Source: an uncultured Oscillospiraceae bacterium (GTDB taxonomy: Bacteria > Bacillota_A > Clostridia > Oscillospirales > Oscillospiraceae). Taken from it: 6,727 nucleotides of DNA. How positions within the stretch are numbered: the first letter of the stretch is position 1; the number at the start of each line of letters is the position of its first letter. A model generated the notes under the pieces. It saw only the letters and a program-made list of their open reading frames with translations. It was not told the DNA's origin and did not search any database. Both the position numbers and the translations under genes were made by a program. Positions 1 to 5,956 of the stretch are shown piece after piece. The stretch covers positions 1-6,727 of the forward strand of contig CAKUMR010000066.1 in assembly GCA_934667865.1 (NCBI GenBank), given 5' to 3'.

Positions 1-299
1 CGGTACAGGAGCAGGATGGTATCCTTGATCGTCATACAGTGCTCCAGCAGGCCAAGCAGATAATCGCTCCTGTCCTGCAGGAAGGCCGCCCACCACTGCA
101 TCGCCAGTTCATTCAGATAGGACAGCAGCACGTCGTCCTTACTCTGAAAATTCCGGTAGAAGGACACGCGGCTGACCCCCGCTCTTTCGACGATCTGGGT
201 AATATTGATCTGCGCAAACGGCTGCGTCTGCATCAAAAGAAGCAGCGCCTGCGTGATGCTCTCGCGGACGATCTGGTTGGTTTGATTTTTCCGGCGCAT
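1..299 (-). CDS. TetR/AcrR-family transcriptional regulator, N-terminal 99 residues (3' end outside window)
   Basis: This is a DNA-binding repressor of the TetR type, probably the local regulator of the divergent degV gene. The N-terminal domain is complete: a basic start (MRRKNQTNQIVRE), a helix at about 10-25, then a helix-turn-helix at about 31-53 with the hallmark run IVERAGVSRVSFYRNFQSKD. TetR proteins dimerise and bind palindromes, and the C-terminal ligand-binding part, which would reveal the inducer, lies beyond position 1. The start at 299 is chosen because the homology begins there and a stop (TAA) lies in frame just upstream. The only ribosome-binding-like run is GGGGG about 11 bases ahead, which is slightly distant, so translation may be modest. 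A perfect palindrome in the intergenic spacer at 373-388 is its likely operator. The family call is firm; the target is inferred. Confidence 0.95.
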   Translation of the reverse strand, partial: MRRKNQTNQIVRESITQALLLLMQTQPFAQINITQIVERAGVSRVSFYRNFQSKDDVLLSYLNELAMQWWAAFLQDRSDYLLGLLEHCMTIKDTILLLY

Positions 300-329
300 A
301 AGTTACATTTCCCCCGTTTTGTTTCAGTT

Positions 330-342
330 GCCGCCCGGCGGC
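330..342. repeat. GC-rich 6+6 inverted repeat directly upstream of the degV -35 box
   Basis: The sequence GCCGCC-C-GGCGGC is a perfect palindrome around one central base. It ends exactly where the degV -35 box (343) begins, and it falls in the predicted leader of the tetR mRNA. It could be a second protein-binding site or a small leader hairpin, in which case the centre must open to a 3-base loop. It does not resemble the AT-rich palindrome at 373-388, so it is probably not a second copy of that operator. Function unknown. Confidence 0.4.
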
Positions 343-370
343 TTGATTTTTCTGTCTCTGCCGTTATAAT
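343..370 (+). promoter_or_regulatory. Sigma-A promoter for the degV-family gene
   Basis: A -35 box TTGATT (343-348) and a perfect -10 box TATAAT (365-370) are separated by 16 bp. Transcription would start near 377, leaving a leader of about 35 bases before the ATG at 411. The predicted start lies inside the palindrome at 373-388, so a bound repressor would block initiation. Both boxes are directly visible; the start point is inferred from spacing. Confidence 0.8.
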
Positions 371-391
371 TATGATACATTTGTATCAGAA
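363..391 (-). promoter_or_regulatory. Possible weak promoter for the tetR gene
   Basis: On the minus strand a TATAAC -10-like box (368-363) follows a poor -35 match TTCTGA (391-386) with 17 bp between them. If used, it overlaps the degV promoter face to face. The palindrome at 373-388 would then lie in its spacer and overlap its -35 box, giving autorepression and co-control of both genes. The -35 match is weak, so this is only a candidate. Confidence 0.35.
373..388. promoter_or_regulatory. Perfect palindrome, likely TetR-family operator
   Basis: TGATACA-TT-TGTATCA is a perfect 7+7 inverted repeat with a 2-base centre. It begins 3 bases after the degV -10 box and spans the predicted transcription start. 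Its size, symmetry and position in the divergent spacer beside a TetR gene are what is known for TetR-family operators. The sequence and position are seen directly; binding by this particular TetR protein is inferred. Confidence 0.75.
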
Positions 392-410
392 AATCAACAA
401 GGAGAGCAAT

Positions 411-1262
411 ATGCGCAGAAAAATCACGGCGGACTCTTCCGCGAATCTATATGACAGGGATTTCCCGAATTTCACTCCGGTTCCTTTGAAAATCGTGACC
501 TCCGAAAAGGAATACACCGATGACGAGGAACTGGATGTCGCCGCGATGCAGGCCGAACTGGAGCGTTACAAAGGCGCCTCCAGCAGTTCCTGCCCCGCCG
601 TTGCCGACTGGCTGGACGCCTTCGACGGCGCAAACGAGGTATTCGCCGTCGCACTCACCAGCCGCCTTTCCGGCTGCTTCAATGCCGCACAGATTGCCGC
701 TGCGGATTATGTGCAGGAGCACCCCGGCCGCAGAGCCTTTGTGCTCGACTCTCTTTCCACCGGGCCGGAGCTGGAGCTGCTTGTCGAATATCTGCATACG
801 CTGCTGCCGACGCAGCGATCTTTTGACGAAATCTGCGGCGCGCTCACCGCGTATTCCCGCCGCACGCATCTGGCTTTTGCCCTTGCCTCCCTCTCCAATT
901 TTGCAAAAAACGGGCGCGTCAGCCCCATCCTTGCAAAGGCCGTCGGGCTTCTTGGCATCCGCGTGGTCGGACGTGCCAGCACAGAGGGCGAACTGGAAGC
1001 ACAGCACAAGTGCCGCGGTGAAAAGGCCGCCATTCAAAAGCTGCTCGACGGGATGCTGGCCGAGGGATTTGCAGGCGGAAAAGTCCGCATCCGCCATTCC
1101 TTCAACCTTCCTGCCGCAGAGCTTCTCGCAGAAAAAATCCAGGAACAATTTCCGAATTGCGATGTCAAAATCGGAGAAAACCGTGGACTGTGCGTTTTCT
1201 ATGCAGAAAAAGGCGGCATCCTTGTCGGATTTGAGGACGGCGCGCCGCAGGAGGAAGCATGA
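411..1262 (+). CDS. DegV-family (FakB-like) lipid-binding protein, 283 aa
   Basis: DegV/FakB proteins bind a fatty acid in a two-domain fold; FakB members present it to the kinase FakA for phosphorylation and phospholipid synthesis. Family landmarks are present in order: ITADSSANL at 5-13, a Ser-rich loop KGASSSS at 54-60, TSRLSG at 83-88, LDS at 112-114, NGR at 167-169 in the usual KxGR-like site, the K-R pair in HKCRGEKAAI (200 and 202), and H229 in VRIRHS. The length fits the family. The start at 411 is fixed by AAGGAG at 399-404, six bases upstream; reading further upstream would run antisense to the TetR gene and past the promoter. An oddity is that the C-terminal H-[TV]-GPG motif of typical FakB proteins is replaced by NRGLCVFYAEKGGILVGFE (257-275). 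No fakA-like gene is in view, so the ligand is uncertain. Expression is probably controlled by the divergent TetR protein. Confidence 0.93.
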   Translation: MRRKITADSSANLYDRDFPNFTPVPLKIVTSEKEYTDDEELDVAAMQAELERYKGASSSSCPAVADWLDAFDGANEVFAVALTSRLSGCFNAAQIAAADYVQEHPGRRAFVLDSLSTGPELELLVEYLHTLLPTQRSFDEICGALTAYSRRTHLAFALASLSNFAKNGRVSPILAKAVGLLGIRVVGRASTEGELEAQHKCRGEKAAIQKLLDGMLAEGFAGGKVRIRHSFNLPAAELLAEKIQEQFPNCDVKIGENRGLCVFYAEKGGILVGFEDGAPQEEA

Positions 1263-1270
1263 ATCTAATG

Positions 1271-1315
1271 ACGCAAGCCACCACCGTTTATTCGGTGGTG
1301 GCTTGTCGTTTTTTT
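1271..1315 (+). terminator. Rho-independent terminator of the degV gene
   Basis: A perfect 13-bp stem, CAAGCCACCACCG (1274-1286) with CGGTGGTGGCTTG (1293-1305), encloses the 6-base loop TTTATT. A further three pairs (1271-1273 with 1307-1309) form across one bulged T. Seven T residues follow at 1309-1315. It begins 9 bases after the degV stop. The T-run overlaps the TAA stop codon (1316-1314) of the convergent ABC gene. Read from the other strand the stem has no T-run behind it, so it may cap the ABC mRNA but is a weaker terminator there. Confidence 0.95.
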
Positions 1316-4300
1316 ATTCCGCACGCAGCGCCGTGACGGGATTGCACTTTGCCGCACTCTTTGACGGGATCAGGCCGCCGAGCATGGTCAGGGCTGTGCT
1401 GAGGGCGATCAGGATCAGCCCCGCCAAGGGCGGAAGCGATGCGCTGATGTTCTGCTGGCCGGTCAGGGAATGGAGAATTGCATTGCCCGGCAGGAGCAGC
1501 AGCAGTGTTACCGCGATGCCCAGTACACCGGCCAGCAGGCCGATGATGAAGGTCTCCGCGTTGAACACCTGCGAAACATTCCGTTTCGATGCGCCGATGG
1601 CACGCAGGATGCCGATCTCCTTGCGCCGCTCCATCACGCTGATGTAGGTGATTACGCCGATCATGATGGAGGAAACCACCAGCGAGATGGCCACGAACGC
1701 GATGAGCACATAGCTGATGATATTCACGATGTCCGTCACCGAGCTCATCATTGTGCCGACCATGTCCGTGTAGCGGATGACCTTGTCCTCCGCGCCGCGC
1801 GCCTCCATGCGCCGGTTGTAGTCGTCCAGAATCCCGACGATCTTTTCCTTGCTTTCAAAATCACGCGGGTAGATGCTGATCGCACCCGGCTGGTCAAAAT
1901 CCGCGTAGCCGAGCTGGCTGAGATTGCTCTCCAGAGAGCTGCTGCCGCCAAGCAGGAACGCGCGCAGGAGCTCCGTCAGTTCATCCTGTCCCATGCTGAG
2001 CTGCACGGCATTTTTCAGGGTGTCGGTGTCCAGCTGCATAGCCGCGCCGGTCAAATTCTGTTCAATCACCGCGGGCAGCTTCTGTGCAAACTGCCGCATC
2101 GCCTGCTGTAAGGCAGAGCCGATCTGCTTCTCGATCGCACCGGAATAGCTCTCGAATACGGATTGCAGATAGCCCTGCGCAGCCTGCATCAGCTGCTGCT
2201 TGAGCTTTTCCACATCAAGAATCTGGGAAAGCCCGTCCGCGATCGCCTTCTGTGCCTCGTCGGTCTGTAAAAACTCTGCCATCGTTTCCCCAAACTTTTC
2301 CGGATCGGCCAGACCGTTCGCCGCGGCATAGTCGCGATAGCCCGCGTACATATCCTTCGCCAGGGCTTCCAGCTGCTCCGGTAGGACGGTGAAGTCGCCC
2401 TCGTAGACAAAAATCTTCTTCGCGCCCTCACGCAGAATTTCCTGCGCCTCCTCGGTCTGGAGATAGGCTTCAAAATATTCTCCCAGCTTCGTCGGGTCAG
2501 TCAGGCCGTTCTCCTCGGCGTACTTCTGGTAACCCTCCATGAGGTCGAGAACGAGCTGCCGCAGCGCATCCGGAGAAACCGTTAGCGTGCCGTTTTCTTC
2601 CAGAATTTTGCGCATCCCGTCGGAAAAGCGCTGCTGCGCCTCCGGCGTCTGCAAATATTGCAGGAAGTATTCACTCAGCCGCGAGTAGTCCGCAGCGGGA
2701 TGCGCGGCGGCATAATCGAGGTAGCTTTCCAGTACGCCGTTCAGGAGCTTGCCGAAGGCCTCCGGGGAGAGATTCAGGTCGATATTTTTCAGCAGCGCCG
2801 CGAGGTCAAACTCCGGCAGCTCGGGCAGGTCGGTCTGGATCTGGTCTGCATCCAGCATCCCGGACAGATCCACGCCGTCCAGCGCGCCGGAGAAATCCAG
2901 AGAGCCAAACTGAAAAGCTCCCGCCAGCGCCGAGGGGTCAAAGGAGAAGAGCGAGGCCAGATCGAATCCACCGGTCGACTGCGCGCCGAAGGCTTCGCCG
3001 CTGAACACGCTGACCTCCGGCTCGGCAAGCTGCTGCTTCACGATACGGCTCTCTGCCGCCTGCTGTACCGTCGTCCGCGCCAGCTCTGCCGTATAGCCGA
3101 TGCCGGAGCGGAGCATCGTCGCCGTCGCGCCGGGCGCGGGCTGCACCACGCCGCAGATGCGCAGCGTCTCGCCCTGCTCGGCCAGCGTGCGCATATAGCT
3201 TTCGTCATCCGACTTATCGCGCCAGAGGCCGTGCTCCGCGTCATAGACATAGCGGTCGGCCGCGTTGATGCGCTTGAATTCGATCCCGAGGAAATCCTCA
3301 TAGGCATAAGTCTGGAAATTCTCCGGGGTTTCGATATTTTCATTCTGCGAAAATTGCCGCAGCATCTCGTCCAGCTCGACAGAATCGCGCAGGCCGAGCG
3401 TGTAGAGCATAAAATCACTGATGCCGCCGTTCGGCGAGAGCACAAGCACACATTCCTGCTCATTTTCCGGCCAGTACCCGGCCTTGATCTCGTACTGTCC
3501 TTGATACAGCTCCGCGCTCTGCGGCAGCGCGAAAAACACATCGGAGCTCATCATGGAGGCGAGCAGGCTGTTGCCGGAGCTTCCCGTTCCGAAGCCGAGC
3601 GAAGCGGAGGTCTGGTCGGGATGCACCTGCCGCACGCCGCCGGCATCCACGCGGTAGATCTGCGGAGAAATATTATAGGTATACTCGATCGCACTGGCGT
3701 AATCCTTAATGCCGCTCTCCCCGCTGTCCAGATAGCACTTCAGCGAGGTCAGGTCGTTCGCATTGACCTGGGCAAACATCGATGTGAGCATCTGATTGAC
3801 CGGAACGCGCCCATCCTGTGCATCCGTTCCGCCGCCGGCTCCCATATTCGCCGTCATCATGGAGGTCAGATCCACGCCGGTGCTCTGAATTTGCAGGGGA
3901 TATTCCGACAGGGTATCTTTCTCAATGGACTCTATGTAATTGTTCACGCCGTTGGACAGCGACAGGATCAGCGCGATGCCGATGATGCCGATGGAGCCGG
4001 CAAAGGCGGTCAGGATGGTGCGCGCCTTTTTGGTGCGCAGGTTGTTGAAGCTGAGCGCCAGCGAGGTAAAGATCGACATGGACGCCTTGCCCAGCCGCTT
4101 ATGTACCGGCGGTTTTTCCTGCGTTTCCGGCGTGAAGGGCATGGAATCCGAACGGATGACGCCGTCCTTAAGCTTGACGATGCGCGTAGCGTAGCGCTCG
4201 GCGAGCTCCGGATTGTGCGTGACCATAACGACCAGCCGATCCTTGGCCACCTGCTTCAAAAGCTCCATGACCTGAATGCTCGTTTCCGAATCCAGCGCGC

Positions 4301-4808
4301 CGGTCGGCTCGTCGGCCAGCAAAATGTCGGGGTTATTGACCAGGGCACGCGCGATGGCGACGCGCTGCATCTGTCCGCCGGACATCTGTCCCGGCCGCTT
4401 GTGCGCCTGCTCACCCAGTCCCACCTGCTCCAGCGCAGCCTGCGCGCGCCGTCTGCGCTCCGCACGGGACACACCGGAGATCGTCAAGGCCAGCTCGACG
4501 TTGGCCAGCACCGTCTGATGCGGAATGAGATTATAGCTCTGGAATACAAAGCCGATCGTGTGGTTGCGGTAAGCGTCCCAGTCGCGGTCGGTATATTTTT
4601 TTGTGGAAACGCCGTTGATGATCAGATCGCCGCTGTCGTAGCGATCCAGACCACCGATGATGTTCAGCAGCGTGGTCTTGCCGGAGCCGCTGGGCCCGAG
4701 GATCGCCACGAATTCATTATCGCGCAGATTCAGGCTGACTTTGTTCAGCGCCGTCTGCACAAGGTCGCCCGTCCGATACTGTTTTTGGATCTGGTGGAGC
4801 TGTAGCAT
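1314..4808 (-). CDS. MacB/FtsX-type ABC transporter, fused ATPase-permease with giant ectodomain, 1164 aa
   Basis: This single-chain half-transporter would work as a homodimer in the cytoplasmic membrane and uses ATP to move or transmit force to an external domain. The ATPase is at about 1-220: Walker A GPSGSGKT (38-45), Q-loop Q90, signature MSGGQ (142-146), Walker B ILLADEP (162-168, with D166 and E167) and switch H198. This is the MacB/LolD/FtsE class. Membrane helix 1 is at about 265-287, and helices 2-4 lie at about 1025-1055, 1085-1110 and 1125-1147. Between helices 2 and 3 is the typical FtsX run ERRKEIGILRAIGASKRNV (1060-1078), and the chain ends in NPVTALRAE. The ectodomain (about 288-1023) makes the protein some 500 residues longer than usual MacB, and it contains three 64-residue repeats. 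The start at 4808 is set by AAAGGA seven bases upstream and by homology; an in-frame extension upstream to 4901 would cross the -10 box. No HlyD-type partner is visible, so the substrate is unknown. Confidence 0.94.
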   Translation of the reverse strand: MLQLHQIQKQYRTGDLVQTALNKVSLNLRDNEFVAILGPSGSGKTTLLNIIGGLDRYDSGDLIINGVSTKKYTDRDWDAYRNHTIGFVFQSYNLIPHQTVLANVELALTISGVSRAERRRRAQAALEQVGLGEQAHKRPGQMSGGQMQRVAIARALVNNPDILLADEPTGALDSETSIQVMELLKQVAKDRLVVMVTHNPELAERYATRIVKLKDGVIRSDSMPFTPETQEKPPVHKRLGKASMSIFTSLALSFNNLRTKKARTILTAFAGSIGIIGIALILSLSNGVNNYIESIEKDTLSEYPLQIQSTGVDLTSMMTANMGAGGGTDAQDGRVPVNQMLTSMFAQVNANDLTSLKCYLDSGESGIKDYASAIEYTYNISPQIYRVDAGGVRQVHPDQTSASLGFGTGSSGNSLLASMMSSDVFFALPQSAELYQGQYEIKAGYWPENEQECVLVLSPNGGISDFMLYTLGLRDSVELDEMLRQFSQNENIETPENFQTYAYEDFLGIEFKRINAADRYVYDAEHGLWRDKSDDESYMRTLAEQGETLRICGVVQPAPGATATMLRSGIGYTAELARTTVQQAAESRIVKQQLAEPEVSVFSGEAFGAQSTGGFDLASLFSFDPSALAGAFQFGSLDFSGALDGVDLSGMLDADQIQTDLPELPEFDLAALLKNIDLNLSPEAFGKLLNGVLESYLDYAAAHPAADYSRLSEYFLQYLQTPEAQQRFSDGMRKILEENGTLTVSPDALRQLVLDLMEGYQKYAEENGLTDPTKLGEYFEAYLQTEEAQEILREGAKKIFVYEGDFTVLPEQLEALAKDMYAGYRDYAAANGLADPEKFGETMAEFLQTDEAQKAIADGLSQILDVEKLKQQLMQAAQGYLQSVFESYSGAIEKQIGSALQQAMRQFAQKLPAVIEQNLTGAAMQLDTDTLKNAVQLSMGQDELTELLRAFLLGGSSSLESNLSQLGYADFDQPGAISIYPRDFESKEKIVGILDDYNRRMEARGAEDKVIRYTDMVGTMMSSVTDIVNIISYVLIAFVAISLVVSSIMIGVITYISVMERRKEIGILRAIGASKRNVSQVFNAETFIIGLLAGVLGIAVTLLLLLPGNAILHSLTGQQNISASLPPLAGLILIALSTALTMLGGLIPSKSAAKCNPVTALRAE
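2193..2768 (-). repeat. Three tandem 64-residue repeats (192 bp each) inside the ABC protein ectodomain
   Basis: The units are residues 681-744 (2577-2768), 745-808 (2385-2576) and 809-872 (2193-2384). They align without gaps, at roughly 40% identity between neighbouring units by hand count. Anchors recur at exact 64-residue spacing: SPEA/SPDA/LPEQ at each unit start; YLDYA/YQKYA/YRDYA at positions 16-20; and YLQTPEAQ/YLQTEEAQ/FLQTDEAQ at positions 38-45, followed by a conserved Gly at 51. The units look helical, with amphipathic spacing and few Pro or Gly inside segments. The DNA copies have diverged, so this is an old intragenic duplication rather than a recent slippage product. Residues 873 onward show no clear fourth copy. 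Confidence 0.9.
2769..2966 (-). other. Asp/Leu-rich low-complexity segment of the ABC ectodomain with six hydrophobic-Asp-hydrophobic motifs
   Basis: Residues 615-680 contain FDLASL (615), FDPSAL (623), LDFSGAL (637), VDLSGML (646), FDLAALL (667) and IDLNLS (676). All fit a loose pattern of hydrophobic-Asp-(Leu/Phe/Pro), usually followed by Ser or Ala. Some neighbours are 8-9 residues apart, but spacing is irregular. The segment is strongly acidic with almost no basic residues and leads directly into the 64-residue repeats. It could be a flexible linker, a calcium-binding or short solenoid-like element, or a stalk; nothing in the sequence decides this. Confidence 0.6.
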
Positions 4809-4865
4809 GGGAATGTCCTTTCCGGAGCCGGCTTCCCGCCGGGCAGTTACATTACTTGAATTTGT

Positions 4866-4874
4866 ATTATAGCA
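4866..4874 (-). promoter_or_regulatory. Extended -10 promoter of the ABC transporter gene
   Basis: On the minus strand TG-C-TATAAT (4874-4866) is a perfect extended -10 element. No good -35 box is present at the matching distance, as is usual for extended -10 promoters. It gives a leader of about 50 bases. The leader holds a small GC stem, CCGGC paired with GCCGG (4828-4842), just ahead of the ribosome binding site at 4816-4821. Because this promoter lies downstream of the stop of the upstream minus-strand gene, the ABC gene can be transcribed on its own. Confidence 0.75.
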
Positions 4875-4916
4875 TACCCCGGAAGGAAAATCTGTGAGCA
4901 AACTATGAACTTTTCC

Positions 4917-5732
4917 TCAGCGCTTTTCATAGGCGGCGCGGTCACTCTGACATTCAAGCAAGGTGCGTCCCGCCTCCGTCAGCCGCAGATGCAGGTGCGC
5001 ATCGCAGCTTTCGCGGACGGTTTCCGACATTCTGCCGTCCTGCGGTGCCAGCAGCGGATGCCCCTGCCCCAGCGGCCGGGCGCTGACCTCCAGCAGGCGC
5101 TTCCCCTGCCGCAGGAGAACGGTCGTTTCGTCCGGCGTTTGCAGATGCACGCCGCGGTAGGTGGCAAAGCGGTACTCTTTTCCTTCAAAGATCAGCGCGC
5201 AGATGCAGCCCGTGAAGCTGCCGCCCAGAAACGGGATATGCGCGACCGACAGCATAAACGCGCAGGGGCGGTCGAATTCGTTGCACTGCACCCAGAGATA
5301 CGAGCGCGGGAAGGAGCGCCCGCTGTCCTTTTCCGCATAGCCGCTGCCGTCAGCAAAGCGATGCAGCTTGCCGTCCACCCAAATCTCACCGTCCACGCTG
5401 TGCTGCATACTGACTACGCCATGTCTGCACTGCATGGGAAGGTGGGCAAAGGGGCCCATGATGTCCGAGCGCAGCGGCGTCGTTTCTCCGTAGCGCAGCT
5501 CGCCCTCCACGCCCGGCAGACGCACCCGGAGCCCCCGCGGTGAAAAAACACAGCCCCCGGTATACACCGTGTCGTCCCGCGCCGAAAGATCCGGCATGGA
5601 AAACCGGCGCGCGCCCGCGCTGTCGATCATCTGCACGAAAGCGCCCTGCGCCGTCCGTCCCGGAATGAACGCGAGCATGTAGTCCCCGCAGCGCTGCTTG
5701 TAATACCAGCCCTCAAAACCGTTTTTGCGCAT
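4917..5732 (-). CDS. Tocopherol-cyclase-like (lipocalin-type) family protein, 271 aa
   Basis: This is a bacterial member of the tocopherol cyclase-like family, a tandem lipocalin-like barrel fold related to CrtC/AttH proteins. In plants and cyanobacteria the enzyme closes the chromanol ring of vitamin E; the role in Firmicutes is not established. Family marks are FEGWYYKQ at 6-13, MGPFAHLPM at 92-100, H104 and H111 around VVSMQH, GYAEKD at 131-136 and the adjoining FPRSYLWVQCN at 141-151, which together form the GYxEKDxGxxFPxxYxWxQxN signature. No signal peptide or membrane helix is apparent, so it is probably cytoplasmic. The start at 5732 is favoured over an upstream in-frame ATG (5807) because GGGAGG sits six bases ahead and the conserved motif begins at residue 6. 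It lies 108 bp upstream of the ABC gene on the same strand and may partly read through into it. No clear terminator or strong promoter was seen. Confidence 0.82.
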   Translation of the reverse strand: MRKNGFEGWYYKQRCGDYMLAFIPGRTAQGAFVQMIDSAGARRFSMPDLSARDDTVYTGGCVFSPRGLRVRLPGVEGELRYGETTPLRSDIMGPFAHLPMQCRHGVVSMQHSVDGEIWVDGKLHRFADGSGYAEKDSGRSFPRSYLWVQCNEFDRPCAFMLSVAHIPFLGGSFTGCICALIFEGKEYRFATYRGVHLQTPDETTVLLRQGKRLLEVSARPLGQGHPLLAPQDGRMSETVRESCDAHLHLRLTEAGRTLLECQSDRAAYEKR

Positions 5733-5769
5733 CTTCTGCCTCCCGCCGTCTTCTTTGAAAAGAATTCTC

Positions 5770-5782
5770 CCCGGAATCCGGG
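5770..5782. repeat. Small 5+5 inverted repeat in the leader region of the tocopherol-cyclase-like gene
   Basis: CCCGG-AAT-CCGGG lies about 40 bases upstream of the start codon of the minus-strand gene. It could form a short leader hairpin or be an operator half-site pair. It is short enough to occur by chance in GC-rich DNA. No regulator gene lies beside it. Confidence 0.3.
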
Positions 5783-5878
5783 AAACGATACGTCCGCCGC
5801 GCCGCAAAATGCGCCAAAACTGTAGAAAAATGCAGCAAAGCTCAAATATTTCCCTCTCTTTTTATTGATTTTTACGGA

Positions 5879-5907
5879 TTGACAGTCCCCTTGAATCGTG
5901 CTAATAT
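5879..5907 (+). promoter_or_regulatory. Strong sigma-A promoter of the MATE gene
   Basis: A perfect -35 box TTGACA (5879-5884), a 17-bp spacer and the -10 box TAATAT (5902-5907) form a near-consensus promoter. Transcription would start near 5914, giving a leader of about 43 bases. No long palindrome overlaps it; only the 8-bp AGAATTCT (5934-5941) lies in the leader. The pump may therefore be expressed without a dedicated repressor. Confidence 0.85.
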
Positions 5908-5956
5908 CTTGTGCGCTTAAAAGTCAAATGTTCAGAATTCTCAATGAGGTGCAAAT

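Noticed and set aside
39..410. In-frame N-terminal extension of the degV frame upstream of 411
   Set aside because: It would run antisense through the TetR gene and across the degV promoter and operator. The ribosome binding site at 399-404 and the DegV homology fix the start at 411.
447..1148. 233-codon open frame on the minus strand opposite degV
   Set aside because: It has no recognisable family features and no ribosome binding site stands out, and it lies entirely opposite the well-supported degV gene.
2658..4805. Long open frame of 715 codons on the plus strand, antisense to the ABC gene
   Set aside because: It lies wholly opposite a gene with unmistakable ABC motifs. Its translation is rich in Arg, His and Gln with no family motif, as expected of the mirror frame of GC-biased coding DNA.
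4884..4917. Inverted repeat AGGAAAA with TTTTCCT as a terminator for the tocopherol-cyclase-like gene
   Set aside because: It is only 7 AT-rich pairs around a 20-base loop, too unstable for a terminator, and it overlaps the stop codon. It may be chance.
5733..5807. Upstream in-frame ATG (5807) as the start of the tocopherol-cyclase-like protein
   Set aside because: It would add 25 unconserved residues ahead of the family's N-terminal motif and lacks a ribosome binding site as good as GGGAGG before 5732.
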